Shown: one piece after another, positions 18,133-25,923 of the stretch | Numbering within the stretch: the stretch's first letter is position 1 | How the letters are laid out: each line of letters begins with the position of its first letter | DNA from: Caldicellulosiruptor bescii DSM 6725 | GTDB taxonomy: Bacteria > Bacillota > Thermoanaerobacteria > Caldicellulosiruptorales > Caldicellulosiruptoraceae | Assembly (NCBI RefSeq): GCF_000022325.1 | Contig: NC_012034.1 | Coordinates: 638,501 to 702,500 of the forward strand | Length of the DNA stretch: 64,000 bases | Direction: 5' to 3' | Notes under the pieces: model-generated | Databases searched by the model: none | Told to the model about the DNA's origin: nothing | Seen by the model: the letters and a program-made list of their open reading frames with translations, nothing else | Made by a program: the position numbers and the translations under genes

Positions 18133-19122
18133 ATGGAATTGTATATATATCTTCTCTTTGCAATAATGCTGATGATAATAATTGCTGAAAAATTGTTACT
18201 TATGAAAAAGTCCAATGAAATAAAAAAAATTATTGAATTTGTGAGTTCAGGGAAAGTAAAAAAGGGAATACCTAAGGAATTTGTTAATGTATATAAAAGT
18301 AAGCTTGACTTGATAGAAAAACAGTTTAAAAATGAGATATCTAAGCTTAAATCTGAAAACCAGTACCTACAAAAAGAAATAGAGGAAAGTAGAAGAATGT
18401 TAGATAGTCACAACAGTGAGTTTAAAGAACAGTTGCATACTGTATTTGACTCAGTTAAGGAGCTTGCGGAAGCATTTAAGGTAGTAGTGGATGAGATAAA
18501 TGAGGTCCTGGTAAAGAATTTAGAGGACATGACTCAACGATCAAATAAAGTTGAAGATGATATAAGAAATGGTCGAGTTCAGGTTTCAAAGTCTGTAGAG
18601 GATATAAATATCCTTTTGGGTCAAATGCAAGAGTTATTAGAAAATGTTGTTAATCTTTCGGTGCATATTGAAAATATGAGCAAAGTAACGCAGATTATTA
18701 GCGATATTGTAAAGGAGATTTCTTTCATTTCATTAAATGCGCAGATTGAAGCTAATAAAGTGAAAGATTCTATGGCATTTAGTTTGTTGGCATCCGAGAT
18801 GAGAAAGCTTGCAGACAGTGGCAAACAGAGTTTGAAAGAAGTTAACAAGACCATTTCAAATATTGTTGAGGATATTAATACAAACAGTATCCGTATTAAT
18901 ACTTTTGTAAATAAATTGGAAGAGCTGAAAAATAGAACTAATGAAATAACCGATGAATTTGAATCTGTTCACAGACTAATTAGCTCTGTGCTACATTATC
19001 AAAATCAGTTATCAGACCAGGTAAAACAACACTTTGCAGGTATTCAAGAAATTGTTGGGGTGTTAGAGAATATCTACAATGAAGGTGTTCAGATTCTGGA
19101 AAAAAACATTGCACACATATAG
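18133..19122 (+). CDS. membrane-anchored MCP-like protein with a degenerate signalling tip
   Basis: 329 aa. One N-terminal hydrophobic segment (residues 2-24) then a continuous coiled coil. Near residues 195-225 the pattern ISFISLNAQIEANKV then MAFSLLASEMRKLA aligns with the receptor hairpin tip, but the otherwise invariant Ala-Ala-Arg-Ala-Gly after IEA and the GFAVVA segment are replaced. There is no extracellular ligand domain. It may modulate array assembly or be a receptor with altered kinase contacts; function is unknown. It starts five bases after the HPt-CheW stop, so it belongs to the operon. Confidence 0.75.
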   Translation: MELYIYLLFAIMLMIIIAEKLLLMKKSNEIKKIIEFVSSGKVKKGIPKEFVNVYKSKLDLIEKQFKNEISKLKSENQYLQKEIEESRRMLDSHNSEFKEQLHTVFDSVKELAEAFKVVVDEINEVLVKNLEDMTQRSNKVEDDIRNGRVQVSKSVEDINILLGQMQELLENVVNLSVHIENMSKVTQIISDIVKEISFISLNAQIEANKVKDSMAFSLLASEMRKLADSGKQSLKEVNKTISNIVEDINTNSIRINTFVNKLEELKNRTNEITDEFESVHRLISSVLHYQNQLSDQVKQHFAGIQEIVGVLENIYNEGVQILEKNIAHI

Positions 19123-19156
19123 ATGAAATAAAACTTGTGATGAGAGAGGTTAAGTA

Positions 19157-19600
19157 ATGAAAAAGGTGACCTTTCTTATTGTTGATGATTCTCCTATGTG
19201 GAGAAAGGTGATAAGAAGGTTTATAGAAGAAAAACTGGGTGGCAAAGTAATAGCAGAGGCAGAAGATGGAATAGAAGCTGTAAAGCTTTACAAAAGATTT
19301 AAGCCTGATGTGGTTACAATGGACATTGAGATGCCAAAACTTGATGGTATAAGTGCAATGGAAGAGATTTTGAAATTTAATAAAAGTGCAACAGTAATCA
19401 TCATAAGTTCAAAAGGTGAGGAGGATGTAGTAAGAAAAGCTCTTTTAAAAGGGGCAAGAGATTTTATTGTGAAAAATTTAGAGATTGAAAAGTGGACCAA
19501 AAGATTTGAAAAGGTTATAAAAGAAGTTGAGACAAAAAATTCGAAGATAAGTATATTTGTCAATATAAAAAACTACATCAACAGATTTAAAAGACAGTAA
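19157..19600 (+). CDS. CheY-like response regulator
   Basis: Second single receiver (147 aa). It has VDDS acidic residues (D10-D11), phospho-acceptor D56 (VTMDIEMP), Ser in the switch position (IIISSKGEE) and a Lys in DFIVKNLE, which lacks the usual following Pro. A basic tail of about 30 residues (ending NRFKRQ) replaces any output domain. It could compete with CheB and CheY for CheA phosphate. It is 34 bases after the receptor-like gene and directly abuts the GGDEF-EAL gene. Confidence 0.88.
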   Translation: MKKVTFLIVDDSPMWRKVIRRFIEEKLGGKVIAEAEDGIEAVKLYKRFKPDVVTMDIEMPKLDGISAMEEILKFNKSATVIIISSKGEEDVVRKALLKGARDFIVKNLEIEKWTKRFEKVIKEVETKNSKISIFVNIKNYINRFKRQ

Positions 19601-19624
19601 GTGCTCTGCAGCGGGGGTATTTGT

Positions 19625-21478
19625 ATGGGCTTTGAAAAGAAGAGGGATAAAGAGTTGATAGAAAACAATAAGGTTAAATTTTTTGTTGAGAATCTTAAAG
19701 GTTATTTCGGTAATATGAATGAATATGTTGTAGTGGTATGGGACGAGGAAGGAATAATCTTAGAATACAAGGAAAATGGCGAGAAATTGTTAGGCTATTC
19801 CCCTAACCAGATAGAAGGCAAAAAGTGGTTGGATGTTTTAATTGATGACAAAGAAAAAGAAGAGATGGAATGGGTTTATAACAAATTAATAAGTGGTGAA
19901 GTGTTTAAATATTATGTCAATCCTATTAGAGACGTGAATGGAGTAAAAAAGACATTCTTATGGTACAACTCTAAGATAGAAAGTGCGCAGAACAATAAAA
20001 GAATTTTTCTTTCAATAGGTTTTAGCTTAGATGCGATAGAGAGACTAAACAGAAAAATCCACAGATATGAAAAAGATCTCTATAAAATGAGTGCAGAAAG
20101 CGAGAATCTCAGGTTCAAAATTTCTAAACAGGATTTGATTTTGAAACAAAAAGATGAGATGATAAAAGATTATAAAACCAAAGTTGAGTTTTTGGCGTTT
20201 TATGATGAGCTTACCAAATTGCCAAACAAGAATTCACTTATGAGATGGTTAAATTTAAGAATTAGTCAAGCAGATAATATGAGTACATATTTGATCTTTT
20301 TGGAAGTGAGGAATTTAGAAAAGTTAAATGTTATGTATGGATATGACTTGGTAGATGAACTGATTATCCACATAAGTAAGAGGATAGAAGAGATATTGGG
20401 AAAAGAAAATAAAATATTTAAGATAGGATCTGATAGGTTTGCAATAATAGGCAAGACAGATAACGTATCTGAGTTTATTGAAAATTTGTTAAAAAAGTTA
20501 TTGGTGACATACAATATTAATGGAAACTTGATAAAGGTGAGTTACAATGTAGGAGCAACTGCAATAGAGGATGTTAATGACTCCACGGCGAACGTTATAA
20601 GGAAATGTGATTTAGCTTTAATCAGAGCAAAAGAGAAGGGTTTGAATAAGTATGAGATATTTAAACCTTCTTTGGAGGTTCAAACATTAAAGGAAGGGAT
20701 AATTGAAAGAGAACTTCGCAATGGATTGGACTTAAATGAGTTTGTAGTATTTTATCAACCAACTATAAACTTAAAGAATAACCAAATCTGTGGGTTTGAG
20801 GCTCTTTTGAGATGGCATTATTTAAAGTCGGTGTTTGTATCGCCATTGGAATTCATTCCGGTTGCTGAGAAGTGTGGTTTGATTGTGGAGTTAGGCAATA
20901 TTGTATTGGAACAGTCCCTAAAAGTAGCTAAGTGGTTAAGCAGATATATTACTGATGAATTTATAATTTCAATCAATATATCACCACAGCAATTTAGTGA
21001 TAGAGAATTTATTCGTTCCACAATTCAAATATTAGAAAATGAAGGATTAGCGAATGTCAAACTTCAATTCGAAATAACAGAAAAATTGGCAATTGAAAAT
21101 ATTGACTATGCAATTGAAGTGATAAATCAGCTAAGAAAATACAACATAACCTTTGCCTTAGATGATTTTGGTGTCGATTATTCTTCACTCAATTATCTGA
21201 GAAGATTGCCAATACAAGCTGTGAAGATTGATAAGTCCTTTGTTCAAGATATAGAAAAGGACGAAACGTATTTTATAGTAGAAACGATAATAAAACTATG
21301 TAAAAAATTGGGGTTAAAGGTTGTGGCAGAAGGGGTGGAAACAGAGGAACACTACAGAGCTGTAAAAGAACTGGGATGTGACTATGTTCAAGGGTATTTT
21401 ATAAGTAGGCCTTTGGGTGTTGAGGAACTTATAAAATTTATTGAAAAATATAAATGTCAAAATGAAAGCAATTTTTAG
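19625..21478 (+). CDS. PAS-GGDEF(degenerate)-EAL protein, probable c-di-GMP phosphodiesterase
   Basis: 617 aa, no membrane segment. A PAS domain (about residues 28-140) and coiled coil (about 145-185) precede a GGDEF-type domain whose active-site motif is GSDRF, so cyclase activity is unlikely. The EAL domain (about 360-610) keeps its catalytic signature: FEALLRW, NISPQQF, FEITEKL, LDDFG, KIDKSFV, AEGVETEE and QGYFISRP. Expected role: hydrolysis of c-di-GMP to pGpG, perhaps tuned by nucleotide binding to the inactive GGDEF domain. Start: ATG 19625 is seven bases after GCGGGGG; the frame is open from GTG 19601. Last gene of the chemosensory operon, so it is a candidate output module. Confidence 0.87.
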   Translation: MGFEKKRDKELIENNKVKFFVENLKGYFGNMNEYVVVVWDEEGIILEYKENGEKLLGYSPNQIEGKKWLDVLIDDKEKEEMEWVYNKLISGEVFKYYVNPIRDVNGVKKTFLWYNSKIESAQNNKRIFLSIGFSLDAIERLNRKIHRYEKDLYKMSAESENLRFKISKQDLILKQKDEMIKDYKTKVEFLAFYDELTKLPNKNSLMRWLNLRISQADNMSTYLIFLEVRNLEKLNVMYGYDLVDELIIHISKRIEEILGKENKIFKIGSDRFAIIGKTDNVSEFIENLLKKLLVTYNINGNLIKVSYNVGATAIEDVNDSTANVIRKCDLALIRAKEKGLNKYEIFKPSLEVQTLKEGIIERELRNGLDLNEFVVFYQPTINLKNNQICGFEALLRWHYLKSVFVSPLEFIPVAEKCGLIVELGNIVLEQSLKVAKWLSRYITDEFIISINISPQQFSDREFIRSTIQILENEGLANVKLQFEITEKLAIENIDYAIEVINQLRKYNITFALDDFGVDYSSLNYLRRLPIQAVKIDKSFVQDIEKDETYFIVETIIKLCKKLGLKVVAEGVETEEHYRAVKELGCDYVQGYFISRPLGVEELIKFIEKYKCQNESNF

Positions 21479-21520
21479 AAGGCACCCAATGTGGTAAAAT
21501 AAATTTAGGTGCCTTTTTTT
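21479..21520 (+). terminator. terminator of the chemosensory operon
   Basis: AAGGCACC / GGTGCCTT stem followed by a run of seven T residues, right after the EAL gene. Confidence 0.85.
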
Positions 21521-21570
21521 ATTTTTTAAGTCAAAGAGAAAGTTCTTTAATAAAGGAGAGAGTTTTGATA

Positions 21571-22197
21571 ATGCTTTTTAGAGACAGGGTTGATGCTGGA
21601 GAAAAGTTAGCTGAGAAATTAGAAGCATTTAAAGGAAGACAAGATGTTATACTTTTTGCAATTCCACGAGGTGGTGTGGTTGTCGCGAAAGTAATTGCCG
21701 ACAGGCTTAAAATACCCTTGGATATTGTGTTGGCAAAGAAGATTGGTGCACCTTTTAACAGGGAATTTGCTATTGCAGCAGTGGATATAAATGGAGATGT
21801 GGTTTTAAATAATGAATATGTAGAATATTTCTTTATGAGAGACGAATATATAGAACACCAAAAGAAAAGACTCTTAGAAAGCTTGAAGGACCAGCTTATT
21901 GAGTACAGGGGTTCTATCGAATATAAAAGCTTGGAAAACAAAGTGGCAATAATAGTGGATGATGGAATTGCAACAGGCGCAACAACAAAAGCATGCATAA
22001 GGTTTCTTTTGAAACTAAATCCTAAAAAAATATACGTTGCAACACCGGTAATTGCACCTTCGACGTTAAAAGAGCTGAAAAAAGAATGTGATGGTATCTT
22101 TTATATTGTAAGTAGCGAGCCATTTTGGGCAGTTGGACAGTTTTATGTTGACTTTTCACAAGTTTCTGAAGAGGATATTAAAAAACTACTAAGCTAA
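21571..22197 (+). CDS. predicted phosphoribosyltransferase
   Basis: 208-aa type I PRTase-fold protein of the stand-alone group often labelled 'predicted phosphoribosyltransferase'. It has the flexible-loop/PPi region FAIPRGGVVVAKVIAD and KKIGAPFNREFAIAAV, and the PRPP-binding signature VAIIVDDGIATGATTKAC near residue 130. Substrate is unknown; relatives are often placed beside dienelactone hydrolases or stress genes. Start: ATG 21571 is ten bases after GGAGAG; an in-frame TTG six bases earlier is less likely. Transcribed alone between the operon terminator and a new promoter. Confidence 0.85.
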   Translation: MLFRDRVDAGEKLAEKLEAFKGRQDVILFAIPRGGVVVAKVIADRLKIPLDIVLAKKIGAPFNREFAIAAVDINGDVVLNNEYVEYFFMRDEYIEHQKKRLLESLKDQLIEYRGSIEYKSLENKVAIIVDDGIATGATTKACIRFLLKLNPKKIYVATPVIAPSTLKELKKECDGIFYIVSSEPFWAVGQFYVDFSQVSEEDIKKLLS

Positions 22198-22228
22198 AAT
22201 TTTTTTGAAAACTGTGTGCACAAAAATG

Positions 22229-22257
22229 TTAACATAAAGAGGCTTTTGTGATAATAT
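22229..22257 (+). promoter_or_regulatory. candidate sigma-A promoter for the HTH / unknown-gene operon
   Basis: TTAACA, 17-base spacer, TAATAT, about 40 bases before the HTH gene start. GTGTGCACA just upstream (22214-22222) is partly palindromic. Confidence 0.55.
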
Positions 22258-22295
22258 AAAATAAAACAAATACTAAAATTGAGTGGGATGAAGAA

Positions 22296-22820
22296 ATGGA
22301 CTTTTACAGGGTTGGTGATAAGGTCATAAGTCTTCAAAAAATAGTGGATGAAGTCAAGAAGATATTGGACCTTCGTCAAAAAGGATTTTCGCAGATTGAG
22401 GTTGCCGAAAAGCTGAAAATAGATAGGTCTTTTATCTCAAAGCTTGAAGGGCTTGGAGAAGTACGCAAGGGCAAAAATATTGCTGCAATCGGATTTCCTG
22501 TAAAAAACAAGCATGAGGTAGAGCAGGTATTGAAAAGTTACGGAATAAACTACTATCTTTTAATGACAGAAGAGGAGAGAAATAGTTTTATAAACTCCCT
22601 TTCTGCTGCTCAGCTTTTGAACATCATGGGTGAATATATAAATAATTTTAAAATGTTTGACATTGTAATTGCCATGGGTTCGGACTTTAGACTAAACTGG
22701 TTCAAAGCTTTTCTTGATTGTGAGGTCATTACAATACCTCTGGGAAAATCCCCGCTCAAACATGATGTTGAAGTTGATGTTGAAGAGCTGAAGAGAATTT
22801 TAGATTCTATTGTGAAGTAG
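22296..22820 (+). CDS. helix-turn-helix protein, likely regulator
   Basis: 174 aa. An HTH lies at about residues 22-55 (KGFSQIEVAEKLKIDRSFISKLE). The C-terminal 110 residues (AAIGFPVKNKHEVEQVLKSYG onward, with IVIAMGSDFRLNWFKAFL) form an uncharacterised alpha/beta domain, perhaps sensing a ligand. It is 27 bases before the quinate-dehydrogenase-like gene and probably regulates or works with it. No enzyme motif was recognised. Confidence 0.7.
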   Translation: MDFYRVGDKVISLQKIVDEVKKILDLRQKGFSQIEVAEKLKIDRSFISKLEGLGEVRKGKNIAAIGFPVKNKHEVEQVLKSYGINYYLLMTEEERNSFINSLSAAQLLNIMGEYINNFKMFDIVIAMGSDFRLNWFKAFLDCEVITIPLGKSPLKHDVEVDVEELKRILDSIVK

Positions 22821-22847
22821 CAAGAAGGAAAAGGAGATGTTTTTTGC

Positions 22848-23759
22848 ATGAAAAGGATAGTGAGTGTCAGCATTGGTTCAAGCAAGAGGAATCACAAAAC
22901 AAAGACTAAAATAATGGGTATTGACTTTGAGATTGAAAGAATTGGGACAGATGGAGATATAAAAAAGGCAATAGAAATTATAAAGTCTTTGGATGGAAAA
23001 GTGGACGCCTTTGGTATGGGAGGAATTGACATTGTACTATACGGTGGAGGTAAAAATTATGTCATAAGAGAGGCTATTCCTATAAAAAATGCTGCTCAAA
23101 AAACTCCTCTTGTTGACGGTACAGGAGTTAAAAATACATTTGAAAAATGGGTTATAAAATATCTTCAAGACAACAGCATAATAGATTTCAAAGGAAAAAC
23201 TGCGCTTGTTGTGTGTGCGCTTGATAGATACAAGCTTGCAGAAGGACTATATGAGGCTGGATGCAAGCTTTTGCTTGGTGATGCCCTGTTTGCCTTAGGA
23301 ATTCCACTAATGATAAAGAGTCTCAAGGTATTTTACTATCTTGCAGCTTTGCTTGTCCCATTTATAATAAAGCTACCTTTTAACATGTTGTATCCTAATG
23401 ATGACAAAAAAGAAGAAAACCCTAAAAAGCTCAAGAAGTATTGGAAATATTTTGGAATAGCAGACATCATTGCGGGAGATTATAAATACATTCAAAAGTA
23501 CATGCCAGATAGTTTGGAAGGAAAGATAATCATTACAAATACCATTACAAAAGAGGATGTTGAAGAGCTTAAAAGAAGAAAACTAAAGATGCTTGTTACT
23601 ACAACACCTGAGTTTGATGGAAGGTCTTTTGGAACAAATGTTGTTGAGGCTATTTTAGTTGCTCTGACAGGCAAAAAATTGGAAGATATGAGCCAAAAAG
23701 AGATAGAAAAGCTCATAAAAGAGATTGATTTTAAGCCCAGGATAGAAATATTCTATTAA
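22848..23759 (+). CDS. conserved protein of the family sometimes labelled quinate 5-dehydrogenase
   Basis: 303 aa. The N-terminus MKRIVSVSIGSSKRNHKTK and the segment RIGTDGDIKKAIEIIK...DAFGMGGIDIVLY are characteristic of an uncharacterised Firmicute family that databases sometimes call quinate 5-dehydrogenase. A Rossmann-like strand-turn (KTALVVCALDRYKLAEGLYEAG, near residue 122) and a hydrophobic stretch (about 155-180) follow, then VTTTPEFDGRSFGTNVVEA near 250. There is no firm evidence for quinate or shikimate chemistry and no aromatic-pathway gene nearby. It is co-transcribed with the HTH gene before it and the unknown gene after it. Confidence 0.65.
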   Translation: MKRIVSVSIGSSKRNHKTKTKIMGIDFEIERIGTDGDIKKAIEIIKSLDGKVDAFGMGGIDIVLYGGGKNYVIREAIPIKNAAQKTPLVDGTGVKNTFEKWVIKYLQDNSIIDFKGKTALVVCALDRYKLAEGLYEAGCKLLLGDALFALGIPLMIKSLKVFYYLAALLVPFIIKLPFNMLYPNDDKKEENPKKLKKYWKYFGIADIIAGDYKYIQKYMPDSLEGKIIITNTITKEDVEELKRRKLKMLVTTTPEFDGRSFGTNVVEAILVALTGKKLEDMSQKEIEKLIKEIDFKPRIEIFY

Positions 23760-23778
23760 TAGAAGATATTTTCTTGGG

Positions 23779-24648
23779 TTGATAAAAATTTATACTGTTA
23801 CTTTTGTGTTAGAAGGTGAAAGCAGGATTTTTCTTCCAGAATATGCCAGATTTTTTCCTCTATTTTTAAGAAGACTTTTAGTTGCAGATTCAAAACCCAA
23901 GTTCGAAGAGTATATAAGGCTAATTAATGGAATAGAGATGAGGTTAGAATTTTTTATATTTCCGAAAATAGAAAAGATTTCAAAAAAACATAAAAAAATA
24001 AAATATTTTATTGACCAGCAAAGAGGAGGAAGAGTAATACACTTTGACTGGGTATATGAGGAAAATGTTCACATTAATTGTTTTATTGCATATTATATTG
24101 TAAGAGAAATATTAAAAAAGTACGGTCAACGTTTAAAAAATAGAAAAATAGGAATAATTGGACTTGAAAAAGCTAAAAAAAATGGACTTTTATATGAACT
24201 TGCGGAAAATACAGATATTCTTTATACTTCATTTGCTTCATTTCAAGAGATGAAAATAGCTGATGAACTTTTGGGAGAGTTCGGAACAGTTATAATAAAT
24301 TGCTGGGAAGAAGAGAAATTGTTTGAAAATGTAGATATAGTGTTTGTGTTCAGAGAATTAGACAAGACAGCTTATGAGTTAAAAAGAGGAATAGTGTGCT
24401 ATCCTGAAAAAGGAGTGGTAGAAGATTTTGAATTTTTGAAGAAGTTCTTTTTTCTTTCCGAGATTTGTGTTGATTTTCTTCCTCTTAAAGATATATGCAT
24501 ATATAACGTGACACCATTTGTTGATTTGCCTATTAACATGGTTGAAATCATTTGTGAAAAGCTTCTTTTTACAACCATAAATAGTTTTTCAGATGCCAAT
24601 AAAGTCTTTACAAAAGACCTCTTTGATGTTAAAATAAAGTTCAAATAG
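23779..24648 (+). CDS. uncharacterised protein, third gene of the HTH operon
   Basis: 289 aa, not recognised. Predicted soluble and rich in Lys, Phe and Ile. A central strand-turn RKIGIIGLEKAKKNGLLYELA near residue 130 resembles a Rossmann-type nucleotide- or substrate-binding crossover, followed by alternating hydrophobic strands (GTVIINCWEEE, VDIVFVFRELD). The start is TTG, 19 bases after the previous stop, with only a weak ribosome site (CTTGGG), so the true start is uncertain. Its linkage to the quinate-dehydrogenase-like gene suggests a shared pathway. Lineage-restricted, as far as can be judged. Confidence 0.6.
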   Translation: MIKIYTVTFVLEGESRIFLPEYARFFPLFLRRLLVADSKPKFEEYIRLINGIEMRLEFFIFPKIEKISKKHKKIKYFIDQQRGGRVIHFDWVYEENVHINCFIAYYIVREILKKYGQRLKNRKIGIIGLEKAKKNGLLYELAENTDILYTSFASFQEMKIADELLGEFGTVIINCWEEEKLFENVDIVFVFRELDKTAYELKRGIVCYPEKGVVEDFEFLKKFFFLSEICVDFLPLKDICIYNVTPFVDLPINMVEIICEKLLFTTINSFSDANKVFTKDLFDVKIKFK

Positions 24649-24675
24649 TTATGGAAAATTTAAATATTTTTGAAG

Positions 24676-24758
24676 TGGTCAGAAAAGAGCAGGTAAAAGG
24701 CTCTTTTCGGGCCTGGGATTTTACCAGGCAGCAGGGATAAAAAAATCCTGCGGGACCC
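24676..24758 (+). promoter_or_regulatory. candidate NiCo (czcD-motif) riboswitch aptamer
   Basis: The leader of the CDF exporter contains the order of elements known from NiCo riboswitches: GAGCAGGTAA, then CGGGC leading into a hairpin (GCCTGG / CCAGGC), GGCA, a second hairpin (GCAGGGAT / ATCCTGC) and GGGACC. GGTC near 24677 can pair with GACC near 24754 to close P1. The first helix differs from the crystallised aptamer, so this is a candidate. Sensing of Ni or Co fits the downstream cation exporter. Confidence 0.65.
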
Positions 24759-24800
24759 ATGTTTTTTATACAAAACATGAGTCTTGGCAGGATTTTTTTA
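24745..24800 (+). terminator. riboswitch-controlled terminator before the CDF gene
   Basis: AATCCTGC (24745 onward) pairs with GCAGGATT (24787 onward), CATGTTTT with AAAACATG inside, followed by a T run. The 5' arm reuses the 3' strand of the aptamer's last helix, so terminator and aptamer are mutually exclusive; metal binding would favour read-through. Confidence 0.75.
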
Positions 24801-24859
24801 TTGTTTTAAAAGTTTTGGCAAAAAAGATTATTATAATGAAAGGAGTTTTGTTAAAGTAT

Positions 24860-25717
24860 ATGGAAAAGCAGGGTGCGGCACTTTTATCAGTTTTTTCTAA
24901 TACAGCCTTGGTTTTATTCAAACTTATTGCAGGTAGCATAATGGGTTCTGTGTCTGTTATATCAGAAGCAATTCACTCTGGCATTGACCTTTTAGCAAGC
25001 TTGGTTGCATATTTTTCCATCAGACAGGCAAGAAAACCAGCAGACAATGACCATCCTTTTGGTCATGGCAAGTTTGAAAATGTCTCTGGTGCATTTGAGG
25101 CAATATTAATATTTTTAGCAGCAGCTATGATTATTTATGAGGCAATAAAAAAGATTGTGAAGGGTGGAGAAGTTGAGAAGATAGAAGCAGGGCTTTTGGT
25201 TATGCTAATCTCAGCCGTTGTAAACCTTTTTATATCCTCAAAACTCTTTAAGGTAGCTAAAAAAACAGATTCTGTGGCTTTGGAAGCTGATGCTATGCAT
25301 CTTTTCACAGATGTATTTACCTCGTTTGGAGTATTCTTAGGGCTTGTTGCAATAAAACTTACACATGTGTATATTATAGACCCAATAATTGCCATTGTTG
25401 TTGCTTTGATGATAATAAAAGCTTCTGTTGATTTAACAAAAAAAGCTCTCTGTGACCTTGTTGACAAGAGTCTTCCTCAAAGTGAGATTGAGATAATTGA
25501 AAATATAATAAGAAAATACTCCCAGGTTACAAGCTTTCACAAGCTCAGAACAAGAAAGAGCGGCGACAGGCGCGAGATTGATGTTCATATTAGAATGGAG
25601 AATTCAACTACATTAATAGATGCTCACAATCTCTGTGACCAGATAGAAAATGATATAAAATCAGCTCTGCCAAATTCACATATTACAATTCACATTGAAC
25701 CTGAGGATGAGAAGTAG
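24860..25717 (+). CDS. cation diffusion facilitator family transporter
   Basis: Proton-coupled metal-ion exporter (285 aa from this start; six transmembrane helices at about residues 12-180, cytoplasmic C-terminal dimer domain to the end). CDF hallmarks: ISEAIHSGIDLLAS (metal site in TM2), DNDHPFGHGKFENVSG and the TM5 motif LEADAMHLFTDVFTS; C-terminal VDIHIRME-type strand (EIDVHIRMENSTTLIDAH). Start: ATG 24860 gives a family-like N-terminus but is 14 bases after AGGAG; TTG 24848 and ATG 24836 are possible. The leader's candidate NiCo riboswitch argues for Ni/Co export rather than Zn or Mn; that specificity is inference. Confidence 0.9.
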   Translation: MEKQGAALLSVFSNTALVLFKLIAGSIMGSVSVISEAIHSGIDLLASLVAYFSIRQARKPADNDHPFGHGKFENVSGAFEAILIFLAAAMIIYEAIKKIVKGGEVEKIEAGLLVMLISAVVNLFISSKLFKVAKKTDSVALEADAMHLFTDVFTSFGVFLGLVAIKLTHVYIIDPIIAIVVALMIIKASVDLTKKALCDLVDKSLPQSEIEIIENIIRKYSQVTSFHKLRTRKSGDRREIDVHIRMENSTTLIDAHNLCDQIENDIKSALPNSHITIHIEPEDEK

Positions 25718-25739
25718 GAAGAGTCACAAAAAGTCTATA

Positions 25740-25768
25740 TTGAAATCCACTGTGTTCGATGATATAAT
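25740..25768 (+). promoter_or_regulatory. sigma-A promoter of the crcB operon
   Basis: TTGAAA (25740-25745), 17-base spacer, TATAAT (25763-25768), placing the transcription start just before the fluoride aptamer. Confidence 0.8.
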
Positions 25769-25774
25769 ATTAAA

Positions 25775-25826
25775 AGTGGCGATGGAGTCCGCCGTACAAA
25801 TGCCAATGAGGGCTGATGACTCCTAC
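25775..25826 (+). promoter_or_regulatory. fluoride riboswitch (crcB motif)
   Basis: GGCGATGGAGTCCGCC followed by GCCAATGAGGGCTGATGACTCCT split over 25778-25825 matches the crcB-motif aptamer (GGCGATGG.GT.CGCC ... GGCTGATGACTCCTAC). It precedes two CrcB fluoride-channel genes, exactly as known fluoride riboswitches do. The aptamer's last bases are also the 5' arm of the terminator. Confidence 0.93.
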
Positions 25827-25862
25827 AGATGCTGCAAAAGAGCAACATCTGTAGGAGTTTTT
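25820..25862 (+). terminator. fluoride-controlled intrinsic terminator
   Basis: CTCCTACAGATG (25820-25831) pairs perfectly with CATCTGTAGGAG (25846-25857), followed by five T. The 5' arm overlaps the aptamer 3' end, so fluoride binding should prevent termination. Confidence 0.9.
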
Positions 25863-25923
25863 GTATTTTATAGGTCTAATTTTCTGCTAACTTCTTTTAT
25901 TTTAATCAAGGGGGCAAAGGTGT

